Assembly: GCA_028289405.1 (NCBI GenBank)
Contig: JANQPP010000017.1
Coordinates: 1 to 48,393 of the forward strand
Length of the DNA: 48,393 nt
Source of the DNA: Pirellulales bacterium
GTDB lineage: Bacteria > Planctomycetota > Planctomycetia > Pirellulales > JANQPP01
Direction of reading: 5' to 3'
In this document: in pieces, positions 16,640-25,047 of the stretch
Layout of the letters: the number at the start of each line of letters is the position of its first letter
Numbering within the stretch: the stretch's first letter is position 1
Position numbers and translations under genes: made by a program
Notes under the pieces: model-generated
Databases searched by the model: none
The model's input: the letters and a program-made list of their open reading frames with translations, nothing else
Told to the model about the DNA's origin: nothing

Positions 16640-18028
16640 TCAGTCTTCCGCGCGGCTACCGTCTCCACACATCTTGACGATCCGAGGTTCAAAACGGGCC
16701 ACGATATCCACGAGGTCGTGCTGCTGTTGCATCACCCGTTCGATGTCCTTGTAGACCTGCGGCACTTCGTCGGAGCCCGCTGAAAGTACATGAATACCTC
16801 GCGCTTCCAGCTCCTTTCGCACGCTCTTCCAGTGAAATTGGCTCTTGGCCGCGCGGCGGCTCATGCGGCGCCCTGCGCCATGGGATGCCGACCGCAAGCT
16901 GTCGGGATGCCCCTTGCCGCGCACCACGAAGGCGGGAGCGGACATGCTGCCAGGAATGACACCCAATTCCCCTTCGCTGGCCGGCGTGGCTCCCTTGCGA
17001 TGCACGATCCATCGCTGCCCTTGGTGTTCCTCCTCCCAGGCGAAATTGTGGTGGTTCTCCACGCCGCCCACGACCCTCGCCCCCAGCAGCTCCGTGACCT
17101 GCTTGTGAATCACCTCGTGGTTGGCGGCGGCATAGTCTCCCATGAGATTCATGGCCGCCCAATATTCTTGCCCCTCTTCCGTGTCCATGCCCAGCCACGC
17201 GAGACGGCCCAACTCCTTGTATTTTCTAGGCAGCCGAGACTGAGCGATCCGGCTGTAGTAAGAGCATACCGCCGCGCCGGTCCCTCGGCTGCCGCTATGG
17301 CTCAACAGGGCCACGTACTCTCCAGGATCGATACCCGATATTCCTTCCTGTTCCGGCACACGTAGTACGCCAAACTCGGCGAAATGGTTGCCCGAACCCG
17401 AAGTCCCCAATTGCTTCCAAGCCTTGTCCCGGGACTCTCGGGTGACCTTGCTCACAGTCCAGTCCGCGTCCAGCACGGCGTGATGTCGCGGCTTCTTGTA
17501 CGCGCCGCCAACGCCAAAATGAGTCCCGCGTTCGAGCGAGTCACGGTATTGCGGGAATTTGGTTTCCAGCGTCTCGCGGGGCATGTCCAGGATGGAGAGT
17601 TTCATCCGGCAAGCGATATCCACACCAACGGCATAAGGGACGACCGCGTTTTCCAGGGCCAATACACCGCCAATGGGCAGGCCATAGCCGACGTGCGCAT
17701 CCGGCATGAGGGCCGCCGCGCGGGCCGAGGGGACCTGGCATGCCTGCCGCATCTGCGCGTGTGAAGCGTCATCGATATCACTGCCCCAAGTGCGATAGTG
17801 AATGTCCCGAGGCGGCTCGTGCGTGTTCTCGGCCAAAAGTTCGTCGGCGAGAGGTCCCCAATGGGGATCACCCGAAAACGCGGCGGGCTGCTCCGCGACC
17901 CGTGCCATCCGCGCGCGGACCTCTTTTCCTCGCAGATTGAAGGCTTCCGCGCACTTTCGCGCGCAGTCAATGGCGGTTCGCGCGCTCTCGACGGGAATCC
18001 CTATCGCTTGCAATTGGCGTTGATTCAT
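16640..18028 (-). CDS. rtcB: RtcB-family RNA ligase
   Basis: A 462-residue protein of the RtcB family, Mn/GTP-dependent ligases that join 2',3'-cyclic phosphate or 3'-phosphate RNA ends to 5'-OH ends in tRNA repair. Conserved elements are visible: metal-site Asp/Cys in VGVDIACRM, GSGNHFAEFG, HSGSRGTG, NHHNFAWEEEH, and the guanylation His in SASHGAGRRMSR. The usual DVGCGM box reads DIACRM, so the Cys is kept but the flanking Gly residues are not. A possible start at 18049 adds seven residues; 18028 is chosen because MNQRQLQAIGIP resembles the family N-terminus. No archease gene is adjacent. The RND permease gene lies upstream on the same strand. Confidence 0.88.
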   Translation of the reverse strand: MNQRQLQAIGIPVESARTAIDCARKCAEAFNLRGKEVRARMARVAEQPAAFSGDPHWGPLADELLAENTHEPPRDIHYRTWGSDIDDASHAQMRQACQVPSARAAALMPDAHVGYGLPIGGVLALENAVVPYAVGVDIACRMKLSILDMPRETLETKFPQYRDSLERGTHFGVGGAYKKPRHHAVLDADWTVSKVTRESRDKAWKQLGTSGSGNHFAEFGVLRVPEQEGISGIDPGEYVALLSHSGSRGTGAAVCSYYSRIAQSRLPRKYKELGRLAWLGMDTEEGQEYWAAMNLMGDYAAANHEVIHKQVTELLGARVVGGVENHHNFAWEEEHQGQRWIVHRKGATPASEGELGVIPGSMSAPAFVVRGKGHPDSLRSASHGAGRRMSRRAAKSQFHWKSVRKELEARGIHVLSAGSDEVPQVYKDIERVMQQQHDLVDIVARFEPRIVKMCGDGSRAED

Positions 18029-18238
18029 GAGTTGGCGACCTATTGCCATGGACTGCCCGGTTCAAAACCGGAATGGTACGGCGCATGGCGTTCCGTTGAG
18101 GAAAGACATAAGGAGCGGGCAAAAAGTTCGCCCGGAGAAATTGCCTGCCCAGCCGACTCTCGATCGCGTCACGAGTATCCCGCAGGAGTGCATCGCTTAC
18201 GAGGGCAGGGGCAGGCTGATCAGTGATGCAGCACCCAG

Positions 18239-21200
18239 TTAGTGCGTTTGGACGAGATCCTCGAGCCATTGCGGAGAAGCCGTCAGATCCTTGGCCACGG
18301 GTTCTCCGTTCGTGCCAGATTCCTCGGGCTGCTTTCGATTGGCGATCCTGTAGTACACGAAGTACAGCATCGGCACCATTAGCGGAATCAAGACAGTGCA
18401 GGCGATTAGGCCAAAGACCAAGCTCGTGGCCATGGGAATCAAGATTTGCGCCTGAAATGACGTTTCGGTTAGCAGTGGCAGCAGTCCCGCCACGGTGGTA
18501 ACCGAGGTGAGCAGCACGGGACGAAACCGCTGGCGTCCCGCTTCCAGCAGCGCATCCTCAATGCGGAGGCCGTCCGCCAGGCGGTGATTGATGAAATCGA
18601 TCAGCACGATGGAGTCGTTCACGATCACGCCCGCCAAAGCCACCATGCCGAACATGCTAAACAGCGTGACGGGAAGTCCCATCACGAAGTGCCCCCAAAA
18701 CGCGCCAACCGCGCCGAAAGGAATGATGACGAGGATGATCAAAGGCTGAAAATAGGAGCGGAATTCGATCGTCAGCAGTGCGAACATGGCCAAAATGGCA
18801 ATCGCGAATCCTCGCCCGATACTAGCAAAGGATTCGTTGGTCTGTTCCTGCTGGCCTTCCCAGCGGACCCTCAGTCCTGGATTTTTTTCCAGAAGCTCTG
18901 GGAGAAAACTCGTCTGGAACTCCTGAAGAACTTCCCGGGCATTCGTCTTGTCTTCATGGACATCGGCAGTGACGGTGATGGAACGCAATTGGTCGATCCG
19001 ATTGATCTCCGCGTAGCCACGCTGGATATCGATTTTGGCCAGTTCCGTAAGCGGACGTTCCGCGCCGTCGTTGCCCCGCACGCGCAGCTCCTCGAAGCTG
19101 GCGAGAGAACGGCGGTCCTCGGCCGGATAACGGACCATCAGCTTGACTTCATGCCGACCGCGCTGCAGCCGCATGACTTCCTCGCCGTAGTAAGAAGCCC
19201 TTACGGTGCCTGCTAATTCCGACAAGGGAATGCCCATCGCCTGGGCGCGATCCTTGACGGTGATTTGGTATTCCCACTTGCCTGGATAGGAGTCGTCACC
19301 GATGTCATACACGCCTTCGTAGGTGGCGAGTTTCCGCTTGCACTCGTCCACCGCGGCGGACAACTCCTCCATCATTTTGGGAGGCGCCAGCAGCTTGAAC
19401 TCAATTGCTTTTCCGCCAGGCCCCATCTGCGGCGTGCCAAAGAATACGCTCTCCGCGCCGGCGAATTCCCCTGATTTCTCCCGCCAAAGATCCAAAATGG
19501 TTTCGCTGCTCACGCTGCGATCCTCGGGATCGAGGAGTTCGACCATGACTCCGCCCACATGGTCTCCCACCGTGCGCGTATCCGGCCCCAGCGAACCGGC
19601 ACCAGTCATTTGGCCCACGGAGAGATAGACCAATTGCACGACTTCCTCGCCGTGATCGCGGACGATTTCGTCATTGACTTCACCAATGGCCTGCTCCATC
19701 CGCTGCGCGGCGGCCATGGTCACGGAGGCGGGAGTGCCATCGGGGAAGACAATTTTGGATTCGATGTACCGGCTGTCCAGCTTAGGGAAGGCATTAAACT
19801 TCACCAACCCGCCTTTTTGAAATCCAATCGTGACGAACAGAATCGCCATGGCAGTCGCGGCGACGATCCGCAGATGTTTCAGCGACCACCTCAAGCTGGG
19901 CACATAGAGGCGTTCAATGACCCGCGAGAGGTTCCGCTCGGTGATGCCATTGAGAAAGTGAAATCCTTGCGAAACCCGCCTTAGTGGAAAAGTAAACAAG
20001 TCCAAAATCGACGCGAGCGGCAATAGCAAGGTTCCCAGCACGTAACGGCGCGGGCCTGGCCGGGCCGCCACGGATTGAAGGGCTTTTTCACGATAGGTTC
20101 TTGGTTGCGGATCAGAGGGATGGGAATGCGCCAAGTGGCAGGGGAGCGCCGACATGCTCTCGATCAGCGAGATCGCAAGCATGGCGATCACGGCCAGCGG
20201 CATCACGGCGATGAACTTGCCCATCACGCCGCTCACGAATAACAAGGGCGTGAAGGCAATGATCGTCGTGGAAACTGAAGCGATCACGGAAGGGACGACC
20301 TCGACCGTGCCGTCGATGGCCGCCTGGAGAACGCTTTTCCCCTTTTGCCGATGGGCATAGATGTTTTCGCCCACGACGATAGCGTCATCGACCACGATGC
20401 CCAGCGCCATTAAAAACGAGAACATGGAAAGCATGTTCATGGTCTGGCCGGTCGCCAGTAGCACCCCGCAGGCTCCCAAGACGGCGATGGGAATCCCCAG
20501 CGCGACCCAAAAGGCGAGCTTGAGTTCCAAAAAGACCGCCAGCACGAGGAACACCAGCACCAAGCCTTGCAGGCCGTTGCGGGCCAACAGCACCATGCGG
20601 TCCCGCACATCGATGGACTGATCCCACCACACCTTGAGTGAATAACCGGGAGGGAGTTCCTTGGTCTCGATGTATCCTCGGACATCTTCCACGACTTGCA
20701 GCAGATCTTCCGTGGACGTGCGGTCCACCGAGATCACCATCCCCGGTTGGCCGTCGATGCGATGATAGGAGATCGTGGAATCGTCAAATGCGTCCCGCAC
20801 ATTTCCTAAGTCGCCCACGGAAAGCACCGCGCCGTTGGGCTGCGTGACGAGCGGAATCTCCGCGATCTGTTCGCCCAGTGATCGCTTATTCTTGCCGCGC
20901 AAGAGCACGGTCTGGGCATCCGTACGGAGCATGCCGCCTGGCAACTCCAAATTTTCCTGGCGGACGATTTGCGCCACGTTTTGGAGCGTGAGCCCGTACT
21001 TCCGCAGGGTCCGTTCGGGTATCTCGATATCGATTTGGTATTGCCGTTCGCCCAGAATATTGGCTTGCGAGACGTTCGTAAGTTGCAAGAGATCATCGCG
21101 GATCTCCTCGCAGACCGAGCGGAGCGCCAGCTCCCCTTCCAAGCCGTCGGTTTCCGGGCCAAAGACGGCGATGCGAATGGCCGCATCCCGGATCACGATT

Positions 21201-21592
21201 TGCTGGATCTCGGGATCTTCCGCCAGTTCCGGAAAACTGGGAATCGTGTCGATCTCCGAACGGACCTCACTCAGGATTTTTTGGACATCTTTTACGTTGG
21301 CTTCCAGTTCCAAAACCATGAAGCCCGAGCTTTCCCGGGCCACGGAGGTCATCTTTTTGATGCCCGGAATCGCGCGGACCGCCTCTTCGATTTTCATACA
21401 GATGCCCTCCTCGACCTCTTCCGGACTCGCGCCCGGATAGGGGACCGTGACGAGGAGGATTTCTAGCTCGAATTCAGGGAAGACTTCGCGGCGCATGGTG
21501 AGGGCGCTGAACAGGCCCACGATCAACGTGGCCACCACGAAGGTGTTCACGGCGGGAGAGTTGGAAACGGCCCAACGGACGATCGACTTCAT
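18239..21592 (-). CDS. RND efflux pump inner-membrane permease (HAE1/AcrB type)
   Basis: A 1117-residue resistance-nodulation-division transporter. The N-terminus IVRWAVSNSPAVNTFVVATL, the porter-domain start REVFPEFELEILLVTVPYPG and the TM4 proton-relay box GIVVDDAIVVGENIY (about 393-407, Asp-Asp conserved) are typical. The second half repeats the architecture, with IPFGAVGAFWGHFVMGLPVT and GVIVNDSIVLIDFINHR. It would work with the adaptor encoded immediately upstream, whose stop overlaps this start by 4 bases (translational coupling), to expel hydrophobic compounds by proton antiport. It is somewhat longer than AcrB (about 1050), with extra sequence in the central loop between the halves. 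No outer-membrane channel gene is seen nearby. Confidence 0.93.
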   Translation of the reverse strand: MKSIVRWAVSNSPAVNTFVVATLIVGLFSALTMRREVFPEFELEILLVTVPYPGASPEEVEEGICMKIEEAVRAIPGIKKMTSVARESSGFMVLELEANVKDVQKILSEVRSEIDTIPSFPELAEDPEIQQIVIRDAAIRIAVFGPETDGLEGELALRSVCEEIRDDLLQLTNVSQANILGERQYQIDIEIPERTLRKYGLTLQNVAQIVRQENLELPGGMLRTDAQTVLLRGKNKRSLGEQIAEIPLVTQPNGAVLSVGDLGNVRDAFDDSTISYHRIDGQPGMVISVDRTSTEDLLQVVEDVRGYIETKELPPGYSLKVWWDQSIDVRDRMVLLARNGLQGLVLVFLVLAVFLELKLAFWVALGIPIAVLGACGVLLATGQTMNMLSMFSFLMALGIVVDDAIVVGENIYAHRQKGKSVLQAAIDGTVEVVPSVIASVSTTIIAFTPLLFVSGVMGKFIAVMPLAVIAMLAISLIESMSALPCHLAHSHPSDPQPRTYREKALQSVAARPGPRRYVLGTLLLPLASILDLFTFPLRRVSQGFHFLNGITERNLSRVIERLYVPSLRWSLKHLRIVAATAMAILFVTIGFQKGGLVKFNAFPKLDSRYIESKIVFPDGTPASVTMAAAQRMEQAIGEVNDEIVRDHGEEVVQLVYLSVGQMTGAGSLGPDTRTVGDHVGGVMVELLDPEDRSVSSETILDLWREKSGEFAGAESVFFGTPQMGPGGKAIEFKLLAPPKMMEELSAAVDECKRKLATYEGVYDIGDDSYPGKWEYQITVKDRAQAMGIPLSELAGTVRASYYGEEVMRLQRGRHEVKLMVRYPAEDRRSLASFEELRVRGNDGAERPLTELAKIDIQRGYAEINRIDQLRSITVTADVHEDKTNAREVLQEFQTSFLPELLEKNPGLRVRWEGQQEQTNESFASIGRGFAIAILAMFALLTIEFRSYFQPLIILVIIPFGAVGAFWGHFVMGLPVTLFSMFGMVALAGVIVNDSIVLIDFINHRLADGLRIEDALLEAGRQRFRPVLLTSVTTVAGLLPLLTETSFQAQILIPMATSLVFGLIACTVLIPLMVPMLYFVYYRIANRKQPEESGTNGEPVAKDLTASPQWLEDLVQTH

Positions 21593-22986
21593 TGTGGTTG
21601 CGACTCCTGAACCGCCATGCCGTCTTCCACCAGAGTGAGCGGCGAGATAATGACCTTATCCCCAGGAGCCAAACCCGAGGCTGCCGCGTCCAAAATGAGA
21701 ATGTCGTCCAGCGCTTCGGCGACATGGACTTCCTGAATGCTCAGCTTGCCATCACGGTAGTGCCAGATCACGTTTCCTGGCCGCACCGCTTGGGCCGGTA
21801 TCCGCACGAGCGAGACGTCCGGCTCGGCATGAATCCGCACGTCGACGAACATGCCACGCAATAAAGGCGGAGGCTGCATCGCTTGTTGATCCGATGCCGC
21901 ATCCACATTCAGGCCTCCCCGTGGATTTTCCACGACGACGCGGCAGGGAAGCATGCGGGATGCGGTGTCGACTCCCAGTCCAGCCAAGCGCGTGAGCGTT
22001 CCGTCCCAGCGGAAATCATGCCCTCCCCAATGGTAGAAGACGGAAACGGGCGTCGGTGGCAGTGAGTATCCATTCTGCTGGAAACCTTGCGATTCCAATG
22101 GCGGTTCTGTCCGCCGTCCTTCCGCTCGCTGCCAGATCCAGGCCAGCTCATCCATCTGCAAGCTGCAATGCACTTCGGCCCGTGAGGTGTCTTCGATCTT
22201 CACCAAAACCGTGCCACGCTGGACGAAACTCCCTTCCTCGGCGGCTTCTTCCACGATCAATCCGTCCACCGGGGACCGGATTTTCGTCCTCTCTAAATCA
22301 AGCCGCGCCTTATCGAGCTGCGTTTGGGCCAATTCTTTGGAGGTAGTTAGGCGTTGGCGACGAGTTCGCAGCAGCGCGAGTTGATTGTCCACGCCAGTCA
22401 GCGTGTTTTGAGCCGTCAGCACATTGCGTCGTTCCTGATCAATCTCATTGGAGGTCACGATACGCAGGCCGGTCCGTTTCTGCTTTTCCATGCCTTGAAG
22501 CCGTTCCAGCCGCCGGAGATCGTTTTTCTGCAGTTCAAGTTGCTGTTGGGCGATTTCCCGCAAAGCTTCCGAGTTGCGGATCTCCACTTCCAGTTCTTCA
22601 ATTTCCGTTTCTGCTTGGGCCAATTGGTGTTCCAGGCGGCGGACTTCCAACTGATAATCACGGTCGTCGATTTGGAACAGCAACGTACCCTGTGAAACGT
22701 GGTTGCCTGCGCGGCACTCCTCGGATTGGAGCATGATATTGCCCGCCACTTCGGCGGCCAGCTCAATCTCGCGAAAAGGGACGACCAATCCATCCACGTC
22801 GATATTCAGCCCACCCGTCTGTTCGGCAATGGTGATGACTTGCACCTTCGGCACGGCCTCGGCAACCTCTTCCCGCGTAGGAGTCGGTGGCTTTTGGGAG
22901 ACGTAGGCGAAAATTGCCCACCCTCCTCCCAAGATGGCGGCCGGCAAGAGCCACTGATACAACTCCGTGAACACCGAACCTCGCAT
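21589..22986 (-). CDS. RND efflux periplasmic adaptor (membrane fusion protein)
   Basis: A 465-residue HlyD/AcrA-type adaptor. One N-terminal membrane segment (about residues 11-29, WLLPAAILGGGWAIFAYVS) anchors it. The lipoyl half-motifs flank a long coiled-coil hairpin (about 100-230) rich in Gln, Glu, Arg and Leu, for example HQLAQAETEIEELEVEIRNS, then KIRSPVDGLIVEEAAEEGSF gives the second lipoyl half. Beta-barrel and membrane-proximal domains follow (LVRIPAQAVRPGNVIWHYRD). It bridges the RND permease and an outer-membrane channel. GGAG about 8 bases upstream supports the ATG at 22986. The TetR-type gene lies 235 bases upstream on the same strand. Confidence 0.92.
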   Translation of the reverse strand: MRGSVFTELYQWLLPAAILGGGWAIFAYVSQKPPTPTREEVAEAVPKVQVITIAEQTGGLNIDVDGLVVPFREIELAAEVAGNIMLQSEECRAGNHVSQGTLLFQIDDRDYQLEVRRLEHQLAQAETEIEELEVEIRNSEALREIAQQQLELQKNDLRRLERLQGMEKQKRTGLRIVTSNEIDQERRNVLTAQNTLTGVDNQLALLRTRRQRLTTSKELAQTQLDKARLDLERTKIRSPVDGLIVEEAAEEGSFVQRGTVLVKIEDTSRAEVHCSLQMDELAWIWQRAEGRRTEPPLESQGFQQNGYSLPPTPVSVFYHWGGHDFRWDGTLTRLAGLGVDTASRMLPCRVVVENPRGGLNVDAASDQQAMQPPPLLRGMFVDVRIHAEPDVSLVRIPAQAVRPGNVIWHYRDGKLSIQEVHVAEALDDILILDAAASGLAPGDKVIISPLTLVEDGMAVQESQPQ

Positions 22987-23221
22987 CAGGCTTTCTCCAC
23001 TGGAGACTTCATTGCTGTGGACTGTTTTCAGGCCACATCCAGCAAAACACGATTATCTCTGTTTCAGAAAAGCGAACGTCGTTGACTTCCAGGTTTTGCG
23101 ATTCCAGGTTCGCGGTTCGTTGCTGTTCGCTCCGCCAACGAAAATCTTTCCCATCGAAGCACGTTTTGTATGAAGCCGCTGGCCGCTTTTTAGCGTTGAT
23201 TTCAACAAGGCGTATGTTGAA

Positions 23222-23866
23222 TTACCCCGAGATCGATTCAAAAGTTTCCACGTGTGCCGCGCCCGCGATCGCGGCCAAGGAGAATTGCACAATATGGTCC
23301 GCCACCTGTTCCGCGGAGAAGTGAGTTGCCTTTTCCTCGGGCGAAATCAACACTTCCACGACCATATGCCCGACCCGGTAATAGACACATTGCCCGATGA
23401 TGCTGAATCCGATTTTGTGCCGTTTTTCTGGTGGCACATCCTCCGGCAACAAACGACTGAGAATGCGCATCAGGGCCTCGAAGTGTGGCCGAATGTTTTC
23501 CTGGACCAACTCACGGCAGGCAGTACTCGGTTTGAGAAATTCACGCAGCAGAATTTGCGATTCCCACGAGTCATCTTCCATGGCCAGCGCGCGGAATACG
23601 AAATCATGGACAAACCGCCGCAAATCCTCGACCGGGGAAGAACTCGGCTGCCGCGACCGGCTAGCGGCGAGGTTCATGCGTTGGGAATGCGCGTACTTCA
23701 GAACCTCAACATAGAGGCGTTCCTTGTCCCCGAAGTGATAATTCACGCTGGCCAAATTTACCTCGGCGCGATCGCAAATCTCGCGCACGGTCGCGTCGCG
23801 GAATCCCTTGGAGGCAAATATGGGGCCAGCCGCCCGCAGCAGCCGCTCACGCGTCGAATCGCCCAT
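23222..23866 (-). CDS. TetR-family regulator, CecR-like
   Basis: A 214-residue transcriptional repressor. The N-terminal helix-turn-helix is clear: TRERLLRAAGPIFASKGF then TVREICDRAEVNLASVNYHF, ending with DKERLYVEVL. The C-terminal ligand domain contains FSIIGQCVYYRVG, a pattern of the CecR/YbiH (DUF1956) group, which controls efflux genes. The ATG at 23866 begins MGDSTRERLL; a longer in-frame start at 23992 would translate the likely operator region and is rejected. It heads an apparent operon with the RND adaptor and permease, so control of that pump is a reasonable inference. AAAC/GTTT arms about 20-50 bases upstream suggest autoregulation. The ligand is unknown. Confidence 0.9.
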   Translation of the reverse strand: MGDSTRERLLRAAGPIFASKGFRDATVREICDRAEVNLASVNYHFGDKERLYVEVLKYAHSQRMNLAASRSRQPSSSPVEDLRRFVHDFVFRALAMEDDSWESQILLREFLKPSTACRELVQENIRPHFEALMRILSRLLPEDVPPEKRHKIGFSIIGQCVYYRVGHMVVEVLISPEEKATHFSAEQVADHIVQFSLAAIAGAAHVETFESISG

Positions 23867-24180
23867 GAATCGTGTCAAGTTTGAATTAAACGATAGTATG
23901 AAACGCTTGTTTAAAACAATTGTACGAGATCGCCGAAACCTGCCTAGACGGATTTCGCCTGTTTCGATGGAAAAGATGCAAAAAACTCCCAAATTTGTCC
24001 GTTTGCGATAAATGGGACTGTTCCTACATTCTCGTTCTTCAAAAATCTGGAAGGGGATACTGCCATGCTATAGGTGTTCTCAGCGAAAAAAGGTGGCTAA
24101 CTCGTAGTTACAACCTTGCTCACGTTCTCCACCGCCGCTTCGGATAAAAGAGCCTAAGCTTCTGCTGTTTCAAGGTTTAT
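23867..24180. other. Divergent promoter interval, regulator/cbiX
   Basis: A 314-base A/T-richer stretch separates the TetR-type gene (-) from cbiX (+). It holds the candidate operator at 23886-23914. No reading frame with recognisable content is present, and nothing else is identified. Confidence 0.4.
23886..23914. promoter_or_regulatory. Candidate TetR operator upstream of the efflux operon
   Basis: TTAAAC (23886-23891) and GTTTAA (23909-23914) are inverted arms 17 bases apart, and within them AAAC (23901) and GTTT (23909) form a tighter inverted pair around GCTT. This AAAC...GTTT architecture is common for TetR-family operators. It lies 20-48 bases before the regulator start codon, where a repressor could block transcription. 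Confidence 0.35.
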
Positions 24181-25047
24181 GTGATGACATCTGCTGGCCC
24201 GACTGCCCATGATACTCGCCGTTCTCCAAGTGCCCTGCTCATCGTGGGCCACGGGACGAGAGAACCCGCCGGGATTCGGCAATTCCGCGAGATCGTTCAA
24301 CGGGTTTCCGAGCAGGATCCACACGGCTTAGTCCGTGCCGCGTTTTTGGAGTTTGAACGGCCCACTGTGGACGAAGCTTTGGCGCGGCTAGCCGGGGAGT
24401 CGGCAGATGAGATCCGCGTACTCCCTTTGCTACTGTTTGCCGCCGGACATGCCAAAGAGGACATTCCCGCGTTGGTGGAGCAAGCGCGCCCAGGACTAGA
24501 TGGAATTCCGGTCCGCGTCACTTCTCACTTAGGGTGCCATCCCAAAATGCTCGCACTTTCCGACCTGAGGTTTCGGGAAACCGTCGGCGAACTGTCTTCC
24601 GAAGCGAAAGCAGAAACATTGCTGCTGATGGTGGGAAGGGGAAGCCGCGACGAGTCGGCAACCGCCGAAATGCATCGCTACTCCCGGCTGCACTGGCAAA
24701 CCACGGGCCTGGCATCGTTCCGCATCGGATTCCTGGCAATGGCCGAACCCCGTTTGGAACAAGTTCTGCATGAAGTTCGCGAGACGGAGTATCGGCGAGT
24801 GGTCATTCAGCCGCATCTGCTGTTCGAAGGACGTTTGATGGAGGAGGTTCGCCGGCAAGTTGAAATCTGCCGTCGTGAGTGTCCCCAAATCGAATGGGAA
24901 CTTTGTCCACCGTTAGGACCGCATCCACTGCTTGCGGAGGCCATCCTCGGGATCAGCCGGGAACGTGATGCAGCCGATTCATCGAGTAGAGAAAATCGGA
25001 ATCTCCACGATCACGTCACCGAGCGTGATTCCGAAGCTGCCCGATAG
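24181..25047 (+). CDS. cbiX: Sirohydrochlorin chelatase (CbiX family)
   Basis: A 288-residue two-domain class II chelatase, inserting cobalt (cobalamin) or iron (sirohaem) into sirohydrochlorin. The first half starts ALLIVGHGTREPAG with the metal-ligand His24 and continues FLEFERPTVDEALARL and VLPLLLFAAGHAKEDIPAL, where the second active-site His is seen. The second half repeats the fold: TLLLMVGRGSRDESATAEM and GFLAMAEPRLEQVL, with VVIQPHLLFEGRLMEEV. The two-half arrangement matches long CbiX. The start is GTG at 24181 or ATG at 24184. The 3' end overlaps the convergent symporter gene by 37 bases. The HemD-HemE fusion at 43789 lies on the pathway branch that supplies its substrate precursor. 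Confidence 0.88.
   Translation: MMTSAGPTAHDTRRSPSALLIVGHGTREPAGIRQFREIVQRVSEQDPHGLVRAAFLEFERPTVDEALARLAGESADEIRVLPLLLFAAGHAKEDIPALVEQARPGLDGIPVRVTSHLGCHPKMLALSDLRFRETVGELSSEAKAETLLLMVGRGSRDESATAEMHRYSRLHWQTTGLASFRIGFLAMAEPRLEQVLHEVRETEYRRVVIQPHLLFEGRLMEEVRRQVEICRRECPQIEWELCPPLGPHPLLAEAILGISRERDAADSSSRENRNLHDHVTERDSEAAR

Noticed and set aside
23867..23992. N-terminal extension of the TetR-type regulator
   Set aside because: It would translate the likely operator and promoter; the ATG at 23866 gives the standard start of the helix-turn-helix domain.
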